64,000 nucleotides of DNA from Thinopyrum elongatum (taxonomy: Eukaryota; Streptophyta; Magnoliopsida; Poales; Poaceae), in NCBI GenBank assembly GCA_011799875.1, contig CM022302.1:522522560-522586559 (forward strand). Direction: 5' to 3'. The notes under the pieces were generated by a model, which was not told the DNA's origin, ran no database searches, and was given only the letters and a program-made list of their open reading frames with translations. Shown here one piece after another: positions 54,199-64,000 of this stretch. The translations under genes were made by a program, and so were the position numbers. How positions within the stretch are numbered: the first letter of the stretch is position 1; each line of letters begins with the position of its first letter.

Positions 54199-55835
54199 TG
54201 ATGTCTACTACACAACTTGTTCTTGTAGACTCGTGTTGGGCCTCCAAGCGCAGAGTTTTGTAGGACAGTAGCAAATTTCCCTCAAGTGGATGACCTAAGG
54301 TTTATCAATCCGTGGGAGGCGTAGGATGAAGATGGTCTCTCTCAAACAACCTTGCAACCAAATAGCAAAATGTCTCTTGTGTCCCCAACACACCAAATAG
54401 AATGGTAAATTGTATAGGTGCACTAGTTCGGCGAAAAGATGGTGATACAAGTGTAATATGGATGGTAGAAATATATTTTTATAATCTGAATAAATAAAAA
54501 TAGCAAGGTAGCAAGTGATAAAACGAAGCACAAACGGTATTGCAATGCTTGAAAACAAGGCCTAGGGTCCGTACTTTCGCTAGTGCAATCTCTCAACAAT
54601 GCTAATCTAATTGGATCATATTACCATCCCTCAACATGCGATGAAGAATCACTCCAAAGTTCTTATCTAGCGGAGAACATAAGAAGCAATTGTTTGTAGG
54701 GTACGAAACCACCTTAAAGTTATTCTTTCCATTCGATCTATTCAAGAGTTCGTACTAAAATAAAACAAAGTTATTCTTTCCATTCGATCTATCCAAGAGT
54801 TCGTACTAAAATAACACCATATGATACACATCAACCAACTCTAATGTCACCTAGATACTCCAATGTCACCACAAGTATCCATGAGTTAATTATATGATAC
54901 GCATCAAACAATTTCAGATTCATAATACTCGATCCAACACAAAGAACCTCAAAGAGTGCCCCAAGATTTCTACCAGAGAAACAAGGATGAAAACGTGCAT
55001 CAACCCCTAAGCATAGATTACCCCAATATCACCTCGAGAATCCGCGAGTCGAGTGCCAAGACATAGATCAAGTGCTCTCAAATCCATAAAAGTATTCAAT
55101 CCGATAAAACGAAATCTCAAAGGGAAAACTCAATTCATCACAACAAGATAGAGAGGGAGAAACACCATATGATCCAACTATATTAACAAAGCCAACGATA
55201 CATCAAGATCGTGCCATCTCAAGAACACGAGAGAGAGATTAAACACATAGCTACTGGTACAAACCCTCAGCCCCGAGGGTGGACTACTCCCTCCTCATCA
55301 TGGTGGCCGTCGGGATGATGAAGATGGCCACCGGTGATGATTACCCCCTCCGGCAGGGTGCCGGAACGGGGTCTAGATTGGTTTTTCATGGCTACAGAGG
55401 CTTGCGGCGGCGGAACTTCTGATCTAGGGTTACCCCGAGGGTTTTTCGAATATTTGGGAATTTATAGGGCGAAGAGGCGGTGCGGGAGGCCACCGAGGTG
55501 GGCACAACCCACCAGGGCGTGCCTGGGCCCCCAGGCACGCCTAGGTGGGTTGTGCCCCACTCGGGGTACCCCTCTGGTACTTCTTTGGCCCATCCTGGTT
55601 CTTCTGGTCCAAACAAATTCTCCAAAAAAATTCGCTGTGTTTGGACTCTGTTTGATATTGATTTTCTGTGATGTAAAAAACAAGCAAAAAATAGCAACTG
55701 ACACTGGGCACTATGTCAATAGGTTAGTCCCAAAAAATGATATAATGTTGCTATAAAATGATTGTAAAACATCCTAGAATGATAGTATAACAGCATGAAT
55801 ACTTCATAAATTAAAGATACGTTGGAGACGTATCA
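54199..55835 (-). repeat. 5' LTR of inner Gypsy element
   Basis: 1637 bp, partner of 48644-50281, same ends and one base different in length. Substitutions are scattered, many of them C/T or G/A. Confidence 0.85.
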
Positions 55836-55883
55836 GTGATAAACAGATATAAATCCCAAGTGACTCAGCAAATATAGCTATGC

Positions 55884-55901
55884 TCCCCGTCAACGGCGCC
55901 A
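55884..55901 (-). other. Primer-binding site of outer Gypsy element, Asp-tRNA type
   Basis: On the minus strand, TGGCGCCGTTGACGGGGA, eleven bases from the LTR. It matches the 3' end of plant tRNA-Asp as I know it with one mismatch, the usual primer of Athila/Tat Gypsy elements. Confidence 0.7.
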
Positions 55902-55912
55902 GAAAAACGTCC

Positions 55913-57318
55913 TGATAACCCACAAGTATAGGGGATCGCAACAGTTTTCGAGGGTAGAGTATTCAACCCAAATTTATTGATTCGACACAAGGGGAGCCAT
56001 AGAATATTCACGAGTATTAGCAGTTGAGTTGTCAATTCAACCATACCTTAAAGACTTAATATCTGCAGCAAAATATTTAGTAGCAAAGTAGTATGATAGT
56101 AATGGTAACAGTGGTAACAGTAGCAGCAACAGTTCTGTAGTGATTGTAACAGCAGCAGCAACGAAAGTAACTTAGCAAAGATCAATATGTGAAAAGCTTG
56201 TAGGAATTGGATCAGTGATGGATACTTATGTCGGATAATATTCATCATGTAGCAGTCATAACCTAGGGCGACACAGAACTAGCTCCAATTCATCAATATA
56301 ATGTAGGCATGTATTCCGTATATAGTCATACGTGCTTATGGAAAAGAACTTGCATGACATCTTTTGTCCTACCCTCCCGTGGCAGCGGGGTCCATAAGGA
56401 AACTAGGGGATATTAAGGCCTCCTTTTAATAGAGAACTGGGACAAAGCATTAACACTTAATGAATACATGAACTCCTCAAACTACGGTAATCACCGGAAA
56501 GAATCCCAATTATTGTCACCTTGGGTTATGCGGATCATAACTCGTAATAGGTGTCTACAACTTGCATGATAGGATCAAGAACTCACATATATTCATGAAA
56601 ACATAATAGGTTCAGATCTGAAATCATGGCACTCGGGCCCTAGTGACAAGCATTAAGCATAGCAAAGTCATAGCAACATCAATCTCAGAACATAGTGGAT
56701 ACTAGGGATCAAACCCTAACAAAACTAACTCAATTACATGATAAATCCTAGCCAACCCATCACCATCCAGCAAGCCTACGATGGAATTACTCACTCCCGG
56801 CGGTGAGCATCATGAAATTGGTGATGGCGGAAGGTTGATGATGATGATGGCGACGGATTCCCCTCTCTGGAGCCCCGAACAGACTCCAGATCAGCCCTCC
56901 CGATGAAGAACAGGAGGCGGCGGCGGCTCTGTATCATAAAACACGATGAATCCTTCTCTCTGATTTTTTTCTCCTCGAATAAGTACTTATAGAGATGGAG
57001 TTAGGGTCGAAGATGGTCCAGGGGGCCCACAAGCCTGCAGGGCGCGCACTCGAGGGGTAGGCGCGACCCCAGGGCTTGTGGCCTCTGGGTGGCCCCCCTC
57101 GGGAATCCTTTTTCACCAGTATTTTTTATTTATTCCACAAAAATTCTCCGTAATTTTTCAGGTCAATCCGAGAACTTTGATTTCTGCACAAAAATAACAC
57201 CAAGGCAATTCTGCTAAAAATAGCGTCAGCCCGGGTTAGTTTCATTCAAATTATGCAAATTAGAGTCCAAAACAAGGGCAAAAGAGTTTGGAAAACTAGA
57301 TATGATGGAAACGTATCA
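55913..57318 (-). repeat. 5' LTR of outer Gypsy element
   Basis: 1406 bp, partner of 40505-41909. Together with the GCTGG duplications it fixes the element's ends. Confidence 0.85.
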
Positions 57319-57518
57319 GCTGGCCTGCAACGGCTCGGAGCGTCGAGGGTGATGGAGCAGAGAGTTTCCTGGCTCGTATTCCTCTTCCCGCTCGTCAGTT
57401 GCGATGGAGATTGTGGAGAAAATGATGCCAGATAATTCCTCTTCCCGCTTGACAAATCCAGCCCCTCAAACGTCCGCAGACGCACCCGGCGCGCTCAGGC
57501 GCGTCAGCGGGCAGTGAG
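57319..57518 (-). pseudogene. Continuation of the split passenger gene, 5' part
   Basis: After the right LTR and target duplication the unclassified element resumes. On the minus strand a frame is open from about 57455, reads KREEELSGIIFSTISIATDE and leads in frame into the part at 40504-40206. No ATG starts it here, so an upstream exon would lie beyond the next insertion at 57523. Unknown protein. Confidence 0.4.
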
Positions 57519-59416
57519 CAGTTGAAAGAACATGTGGTGCCCCCATGTTTGGTTTTGGTAACTGATGACAATCTCTATGAACTAATGGTTGCCTTGAGTT
57601 ATATTTGAAGGGTTTGTCCATAGGCATTGCTTGAAGACCATTTGTTGGTTTCAAGGTTATTAGAAGAAGAATATGTGTTGACCAAGGTGCTATTCAAGGT
57701 TTAATCCAAAGATTGGTCATGTGAGAGTTGAGCCTATTGCAATCAAGTGATCTCATGGTATGGTAAGCATTGTCCAATACACTTTGTGTACTAACCCATG
57801 GTCTATGTGAGAGTTGTTTGTGGGGTTAGGTATGTTTCCATGGTCGTGTAGCAAAAGGATGATATCGCATAATCCATGGAGGATGGCATCAAGTGGTGAT
57901 CGTCATCAAGATAGCGGTGTGCAAGTTCAAGTGGAGCATCACGGAGAGATCATGCTTGAAGCTTGTCATCCATTGTGGTGACAATGGACTTGTGAAGATG
58001 TGCCGAAGAGTGGCTCACCCATAGTGGAGTATGGGGGAGCAATCAACTAGTCTTCATCGAGCCAACGCAATCAAGAAAGGTGGTCCAACTTGAGGAAGTC
58101 AAGATCATCATCATCTAGCTCAAGTGGATTATGTGCAAGGCAAAGGTTTGCCCTTGATAGGTTTTCTATTTGGCCAGTCTCATGGTGGTAGTTGGGAGAC
58201 CGAGCTATAGGATCGATTGCCGTACTATTAAGGGGGGCTCTCGAGTGAGTAGCTTGATCGTATCGTTCGGTGAGAGCTCAAACCATTGCATTCTTGGCAT
58301 CATCATCTTTCTTGGTTCTAGTTTGGCTTTTCAATTTGTGAGTTTAGGAGCTTTTGGTCTTCATCGTGATAAGCTCAACCTCATCGAAAACGGATTTCGT
58401 ATGTATTTGTGTTTTCGATGTTGGAGATTTTGCCGGATATTACTTGTGAAGGTCATCTTCCATATCCGAGTGGCATTTATTCTCCATTGCTTGTTCTTAA
58501 TTTAGCCAATCGCTGTTGGATAGCTCTTATCGTCCTCTATCCAACAAGCTTGAGTTTACTCAATTCGGAGCTCGTATGCGAAAGTTACGCCTGTTTTGAT
58601 CTTACCTGTTTTACATAGACTGGTTGTACCGGTTCTTACACCGGTTGTACCGGTACTACTGGTGTTTGGGTCTGTTGTACCGCTCCAGACTTGGTCCGAT
58701 GGTTGTACCAGCCCTGTACCCCTCTACCACTGGACTAGGTTCTGTTGTGGAGCGGTTATGGGCGGTTGTGGGCCGGTTGTATCGGGTAGTTCCAGTTAAC
58801 TGGTAATACCGGTGCCCCGGGCGGTTGTACCGGTCCTACAATTTTCTGCACATAACGGGCGGATTCATGGGGACCTATAAAAGGGGGTCTTCTTTCCCGT
58901 TGGACCCCATCCTTTGAGCTCATGTTCTTCCCCCATTGTTGACCTTCTTCGAGCTTGCTATCTCTCAATGCCTCCATGGATTCTTGCTAGTTTTTGGGGG
59001 AAAAGAGAGAGGAGATCTAGATCCACATTTCCACCAATCACTTTCTCCTCTATGTGAGGGGATCCCCTTGGATATAGATCTTGGAGTTCTTGGTGTTCTC
59101 CTTCTTGTTCTTCCACTCATTTTCCTCCATAGCTTTCGTTGCTTTGGTGGGATTTGGGAGTGAGGGACTTGGGCACTCCGTGTGCCCTTGCCATTGCATT
59201 AGTTGCATCGGTTTGAGTTCTCCACGGTGATACATGGAAATGAAAAGTTGAGAAGCTTATTACTCTTGGGTGCTTGGTACCCTAGAGCTTGTTCCTCTTG
59301 GGTGCTTCGGCGCCCTAGACGGTTGGTGGTGCTTCGAAGCTCAATCATTGTGGTGTAAAGCTCTGGGCAAGCGTCGGGGTCTCCATTTAGGTTGTGGAGA
59401 TTGCCCCGAGAAATTT

Positions 59417-59525
59417 GTACGGGTTCCAGTGACCGCCCCATGGGTTGCCAAAGTGTACGGGTTCGGTGAACGTCCCCAAGGGTTGCCATTTGTACGGGTT
59501 CGGTGAACGCCCTCAAGGGTCCCTT
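59417..59525. repeat. 37-bp tandem repeat, three units
   Basis: GTACGGGTTC(C/G)(A/G)GTGA(A)C units at 59417, 59454 and 59491, each followed by CAAGGGTTGCC-like sequence. Within the LTR. Confidence 0.8.
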
Positions 59526-59756
59526 AGTGGAATCACGACATCTTGCATTGTGCGAAGGCGTGAGGAGATTACGGTGGCCCTAGTGGCTTCTTGGGGAGCA
59601 TTGTGCCTCCACACCGCTCCAAACGGAGATTAGCATCTGCTAGGGTGTGAACTTCGGGATACATCATCGTCTCCGCATGCCTCGGTTATCGCTTACCCGA
59701 GCCCTTTACTTATGCACTTCACTTTGTGATAGCCATTGTGTTTCATGCATTGTTCA

Positions 59757-60205
59757 AGAATTCGCCCGATTAATCATTTAATGGGCCTGTTAATCACTAC
59801 TCGTAGGATGGCCGAATCAAATAGCACTTATTCATCGCGTTAACTTGTCAGGCCGATTAACTTGCCTGTGAGACTGATTAATAGGTTCTCAGGCCGATTA
59901 ACCGCTCCTGGCCCATTCACTTATGGGCATACAAGGCCAAATGTTTGGACCGTAACCACTCACGTCCCCCTCTCGCTCCTCAATAGCTAGGGTTTGACCA
60001 AGTCATAACATATTTGATATATTACATAGTTGAGAGCATCAGAGTATGGTATAATACCTAAAAAATTAGATATATGTTGGCAGGTTCCTATTTAATCTAC
60101 CGATTAATGGTTGACCAATTAATCCAGTTAATAGGCCGATTCATTGATTAATCGCTACTCCCAAGCCGACCGAGTAGCTACCAGGTACCGATTTCCTTAA
60201 CAATG
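59757..60205. mobile_element. Possible insertion rich in CCGATTAATC motifs
   Basis: About 450 bp carrying at least eight GATTAAT / ATTAATC motifs in both orientations (59768, 59858, 59876, 59897, 60103, 60118, 60138, 60150), set between sequence typical of the LTR. Repeated sub-terminal motifs of this kind suggest a hAT-like element, but the ends and an 8-bp duplication are not clear. Confidence 0.3.
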
Positions 60206-60409
60206 GTTTCATGATATATATCTTGCTATCACTTAGTTGTTGTCTTGCTTAGCATAAGTTGTTGGTGCACATAGGTGAGCCTAGTTGCTTTAGGTTTTGT
60301 GCTTGACAAATTAAATGCTAGTTTTATTCCGCATTTGTTCAAGCCTAAACCGTAATTATTTTAAAGCGCCTATTCACCTCCCTCTAGGCGACATCCATGA
60401 TCTTTCAAT

Positions 60410-60422
60410 TGGTATCAGAGCC
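60410..60422 (+). other. Primer-binding site, initiator-Met tRNA type
   Basis: TGGTATCAGAGCC two bases after the LTR end; same type as at 14610-14621. Confidence 0.8.
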
Positions 60423-60462
60423 TCGTCTCTCATTATTAGGCTTAACCGCCTAGAGAGTAAAG

Positions 60463-62836
60463 ATGTCGACTAGGGGATTAGGATTGTCTGACACTCTTAG
60501 TTTTGATGGCACAAATTTTGATGTTTGGGTAATTCGCATGCTTAATCATGACCCAAATTTAGAGCGAATTGTAGATATGGGTTTTCTCCTCCGAAGGATC
60601 CTCAAAGATTATCTTTAGAGGATGATAAAAACTCTTATCTCAATGCTCAAGCTTCTAATGTGCCTTTTGATTCTTTGAGTAATGTAGTTATATTTCAACT
60701 CATGCCGTTCCGGGATGCTCATGAGTTGTGGACAAAGCTTCAAGAAAAATATGGTGTGTCCAAGATTTGTGGGGATGATTGTTCTCCCTCCTCCTCCGGC
60801 CATGTTATGTTCTCAACTTATTCTACTTCACCTACATGTGGTTTGCCACAAGGTAATGATATGGTGAGTAGTGTTGGTCATTGCAATGATGATAGTGTGC
60901 TTATCGTTGATGATCCCTCATCACAATCTTATTGCAATGCTCCTTCTTTGGCTTTAACACTTCAAGCACCTTACATGTTTCACATGCTTGTGTTGATTAT
61001 CCGTGCATATCATGTAGGAATTGCTTGACCAAATCTCATGATGATATGCTTGCTATGTCTTGTTGCCATGATAAAAATTTATCTATGTCCTCGAGTTGTT
61101 GTGCTAACAATGTAGAGGAAACCCAACACTCCATGGAACAATATGTGGTCTTGAATGATGCTTCAAGGGATCCAACATCATCATCTATTGTTTCGCACTT
61201 TTGCCTTATGGCTAAGGCTTCAAAGGTATCTCCTACTTTGAACCCCAATATGTATCTTGATGATGATGTTGATAAGAATGAGGATGAGGATATTGATGAA
61301 GAGAATGATAATGTTGCCTCCTTAAAAATTAAGGGGGAAATGATTTTTAAAGCTCTTCATAAGAATAAAATTGCTTGTTCCAACTTCATGAAAATCGTGT
61401 CTATTGCCATTGAGGGCAAGAAATACATTGAGGAGTTGGAATCTCATCTCGAGGAGCATGAGGTCACCATTGATAAAATGGAAGGTCATGAGCGTGATTA
61501 CGCTAATGAGATCGCTGACCTCTCTCAAGCTCTTGAACTTGAACAAACCACCAAGGAATCTCTTGAGGAGACCTTTGCACTAGAATTATCTAGAATAAAG
61601 GAATCCCGTGATAGAGCCGTTCAGGTGGCCAATGATTTCAAAACTAAAAATTCTAAGCTTGAAGTTGCACATTTTAAACTCCTTGAGGACTTTGAGCACC
61701 TCAAAAATGGCTCAAGGGTCATTAAGAGTGAGCTCATCGAACTCACCGAGTCTCATGCTCAACTTAAAGCTTCTTATTTAAAATAGCTTGCCAAGGTGCC
61801 TTCTCCTCTTGTTGTTAATGATGATGCTTGTGCTACTAACTCTATTTCTTGTGAAGCATCCATATTGAAGGAGAATGCTGATCTAAGGGCTCAACTTGAG
61901 TTGCTATCTAGCAATTATGGGAAATTGGAAGAAAGTCATTAAAAGCTTTCTAGCTCTCATGATGATCTTCTAGTATCCCATAATGTGCTAAAGATATCTC
62001 ATGAGGCTATGATTACTAAGGTAACATCTAGTGAGCCTCATGTGGACATTAGCAGTACTTTTAGTCAAAATGCTATATTGCCATGTGCTAGTCCTCATAA
62101 TTCATCTATGCATAACATTGGTACATCTTGTGATGAATTTCTTTCCTTGCCTTGTTGCTCTAACGATGAAGCTTATACTTCCTCTAGTACTTGTGTTGAT
62201 ACTAACCATGTAGAGGAAATCAAAGAGCTCAAGGCCCAAGTCACTTCTTTGAAGAAAGACTTGGAAAAGAGTCATGAAGGGAAGTCCACACCCAATGACA
62301 AAGGTGGACTTGGATTCAACTCCAACAAGAAGAAGAAGTCCAAGAGAAACAAGAAGAAGGGCCAAGAACAAGTCAAGAATTCGGCCAAGATTATTTGCTT
62401 CAAGTGCAAAATTGAAGGGCATGATGTTAGATCTTGTCCATTGAAGAATAAGGCCATTAGTGACAAGCAACAAGGGAAGAGGCCACAAGTTCAATCTAAT
62501 GCTCAACCACAAGTTGAAGAAAGGTCACTTCCCAAGAAGACTCAAGGTAATGATCTTTAACTTGAGAAGTCAACTAAGAAGAAAGAAAAGAGTAGATGTT
62601 GCTACTTATGCCGTGAGAATGGTCACCTTGCTTCTTCATGCATGAATGGTACCTTATCCAACCCGATTCTAATTAATGGTATTTATTCTTTTCGGAAGGA
62701 TAAGGTTGGCAATGTGTTTGCCAAGTTTGTTGGTACTCAAAGTGGTGTCAAGCAAAGAACCATTTGGGTAGCCAAGCCTATTGTGACTAACCTCTTAGGA
62801 CCCAACTTGGTTGGGGACCAACGAGCTCAAACTTGA
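60463..62836 (+). pseudogene. Gag-like protein with coiled coil and two CCHC zinc knuckles
   Basis: Starts MSTRGLGLSDTLSFDGTNFD, a Copia-type gag N-terminus that continues with FQLMPFRDAHELWTKLQEKY. The frame shifts near 60584 and again near 60945. From 60932 one frame runs to 62836 with stops at 61784, about 61940 and 62558. It contains a long Glu/Lys-rich coiled coil (61330-61780), a Lys-rich patch (NKKKKSKRNKKKGQEQ) and two CX2CX4HX4C knuckles, CFKCKIEGHDVRSC (62396-62437) and CYLCRENGHLASSC (62601-62642). In its intact form it would bind RNA and form particles using proteins from another element. Confidence 0.7.
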
Positions 62837-63598
62837 TCAATAGGTTTTGTTGGAGGGCTTTGGAGACTTGACTACATTATGAAGAATTGAGGAGCCTTCA
62901 TCATTCATATTGTCTTGAGACAAGCCATTTGGATTATCAAGTTTCTATCTTATATCTAATGTGCCTCCTTGCGGTAACTTGTACTTAAATTGTTTACATT
63001 CGAAGTTACTTGCCCCTTTGCATGTGTTGGTTTTGTACCCTTGCATGTGTTTGTATATTTTGTGCTTCCAATTTTCTTATCTTGAGTAATCAAGTATGTG
63101 TATGTTAGTTTGCACATCATGTATGCGTGAGTGTTGAGTTGAGCCTTTGTGCATCTTGTTTGTATCTTAGTTGGCTCATGTGAGAGATTAATGGAACATC
63201 CCACTTTGGGGGAGTGATGTGCTTTATGCACTTCACGATCCTATAAATGTGTGTACATGAGGAATACTATCTAGTATTGATATCACAAGATTATCTAGTC
63301 TCTATGTGGTATGTCTTCTCATATTAAATTCAAATTCTAAATTGTCCATTAATTATCTCTTGTTGGATCTTATTTGCCTCTTGCAATTTTTGTTTGGTAT
63401 CACATTATGGGTGAGTAATATGCTATGTGTATATTACAAGCCTAGAAAATGTGTACATTTGAGATATTGTCACCTAGAGTTGATATTGTACATTATCTTA
63501 TTCCTAGGTGGCATGTTATCTCTACAAGTTGCAATTTGCTTATGTGTTTGGTGTGAAGGTGATGTTGGATATCTTTGCCATCTACCACCGGGAATTAT
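62837..63598 (+). other. Untranslated 3' internal part with a diverged tandem repeat
   Basis: Two diverged copies of roughly 200 bp (from about 63206 and about 63410) share GAGTGATGTGCT / GAGTAATATGCT, then an ATGTGTACAT-like block, then the AGTTGATATTG / AGTATTGATATC block and GGTGGCATG-like endings. The first copy starts after a purine-rich TTTGGGGGAGTG that would suit a polypurine tract. No gene. Confidence 0.5.
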
Positions 63599-64000
63599 TG
63601 AAGGAAATATGCCCTAGAGGCAATAATAAAATTGTTATTTATATTTCCTTATATCATGATAAATGTTTATTATTAATGCTAGAATTATATTAACCGGAAA
63701 CTTGATACATGTGTGGATACATAGACAAAACACTGAGTCCCTAGTAAGCCTCTACTAGACTAGCTCGTTAATCAAAGATGGTTAAGTTTCCTAACCATAG
63801 ACATGTGTTGTCATTTGATGAACGGGATCACATCATTAGGAGAATGATGTGATGGACATGACCCATCCGTTAGCTTAGCATATTGATCGTTCAGTTTTAT
63901 TGCTATAGCTTTCTTCATGACATATACATATTCCTTTGACTATGAGATTATGCAACTCCCGGATACCGGAGGAATACCTTGTGTGCTATCAAACGTCACA
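63599..64000 (+). mobile_element. Angela/BARE/WIS-like Copia LTR, left end only
   Basis: Starts TGAAGGAAATATGCCCTAGA and runs to the window end through CCCTAGTAAGCCTCTACTAG and GGAGAATGATGTGATGGACA, which I recognise as the start of the most abundant Copia LTR of Triticeae. The start differs from the usual TGTTGGAAATATG. It truncates the preceding LTR element or is inserted in it; the other end is outside the window. Confidence 0.8.

Larger units (their letters stand above)
48644..55835 (-). mobile_element. Second Gypsy LTR retrotransposon nested in the first
   Basis: LTRs at 48644-50281 and 54199-55835; target duplication GTGAT at 48639-48643 and 55836-55840. The element reads on the minus strand: its decayed primer-binding site is next to the right LTR and a polypurine AAGCTTGGGGATGC (50282-50295) next to the left one. 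The internal 3.9 kb holds one ORF (54072-53308), a diverged tandem duplication of about 0.7 kb (51780-53190) and otherwise non-coding DNA. No gag core, protease, reverse transcriptase or integrase, so non-autonomous. Confidence 0.85.
40505..57318 (-). mobile_element. Athila-like Gypsy LTR retrotransposon (outer), non-autonomous
   Basis: LTRs at 40505-41909 and 55913-57318; target duplication GCTGG at 40500-40504 and 57319-57323. On the minus strand it reads 5' LTR (right), primer-binding site, gag and protease (48637-45988), an Athila-type ORF (45063-44036), about 2.1 kb without genes (44035-41910), then the 3' LTR. There is no reverse transcriptase, RNase H or integrase, so it must borrow them. 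A second Gypsy element (48644-55835) sits in the leader, 6 bp before the gag start. The element is about 9.6 kb without it. Family candidates from memory are Fatima, Sabrina or WHAM; I cannot decide. Confidence 0.85.
57523..60407 (+). repeat. 5' LTR, 2.9 kb
   Basis: Starts TGAAAGAACATGTGGTGCCC and ends CATCCATGATCTTTCA; extended inverted ends TTGAAAGA / TCTTTCAA. It contains a GGTTGTACCGG-rich tract (58621-58840), a 37-bp tandem repeat (59417-59525) and a segment rich in CCGATTAA (59757-60205) that looks like a later insertion. Confidence 0.7.
57523..63598 (+). mobile_element. Non-autonomous LTR retrotransposon with 2.9-kb LTR and gag-like gene
   Basis: The left LTR (57523-60407) is followed by a Met-tRNA-type primer-binding site, a gag-like frame with two zinc knuckles (60463-62836) and about 760 bp of untranslated sequence. 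There is no protease, integrase or reverse transcriptase. The right LTR is missing from the window because an Angela-like LTR begins at 63599. The primer-binding type suggests Copia, but with no pol this is inference. Confidence 0.75.

Overview
The window is nuclear DNA of a large-genome grass of the Triticeae (wheat, Aegilops or barley type). The basis is plant gene structure (two genes with clear plant relatives, one with six exons and GT-AG introns) set in a dense, nested mass of repeats characteristic of that tribe: CACTA elements, Stowaway and PIF/Harbinger MITEs, a plant L1-type LINE, Athila-like Gypsy elements, and an Angela/BARE/WIS-like Copia LTR at the right edge. No prokaryotic features were seen. 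I cannot name the species from sequence alone.

Layout. 1-11336: two copies of a CACTA transposon region. The second copy (4865 on) carries a decayed En/Spm-type transposase-associated gene followed by a Ulp1-like protease gene. The first copy is the same sequence with about 2 percent of the bases missing one at a time. 11392-12320: a short solo LTR split by a Harbinger MITE. 12396-37092: the only host-gene region. It is built from repeated modules of two minus-strand genes, a calcineurin B-like EF-hand gene (here called CNB) and a MATH-BTB gene. Module A has only a CNB 3' flank plus a MATH-BTB pseudogene; module B has a CNB pseudogene plus an apparently intact MATH-BTB gene (31368-32429); module C has an apparently intact six-exon CNB gene (34714-37092).

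Inside module A, just upstream of the MATH pseudogene, there is a three-deep nest: a LINE (13983-24159, 16-bp TSD) contains a non-autonomous Copia-like LTR element (14220-19763, TSD TAGTC), which contains a CACTA element (14973-18885, TSD TCC). The LINE also carries a 106-bp SINE with a 20-bp TSD. Between modules A and B lies 2.4 kb of GC-rich sequence with a 127-bp minisatellite and a possible minus-strand promoter.

37749-57518 is an unclassified element with 55-bp tandem repeats. It is interrupted by a 1.46-kb PIF-type element and by a 16.8-kb Gypsy element (40505-57318, TSD GCTGG), itself interrupted by a second Gypsy element (48644-55835, TSD GTGAT). 57523-63598 is a long-LTR element with a gag-like gene and no polymerase, cut by an Angela-like LTR that runs off the window.

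Function. Only the EF-hand protein and the MATH-BTB protein look able to make intact host proteins: a myristoylated calcium sensor of calcineurin B type and a likely CUL3 substrate adaptor. Everything else is mobile DNA or relics, almost all non-autonomous or broken.
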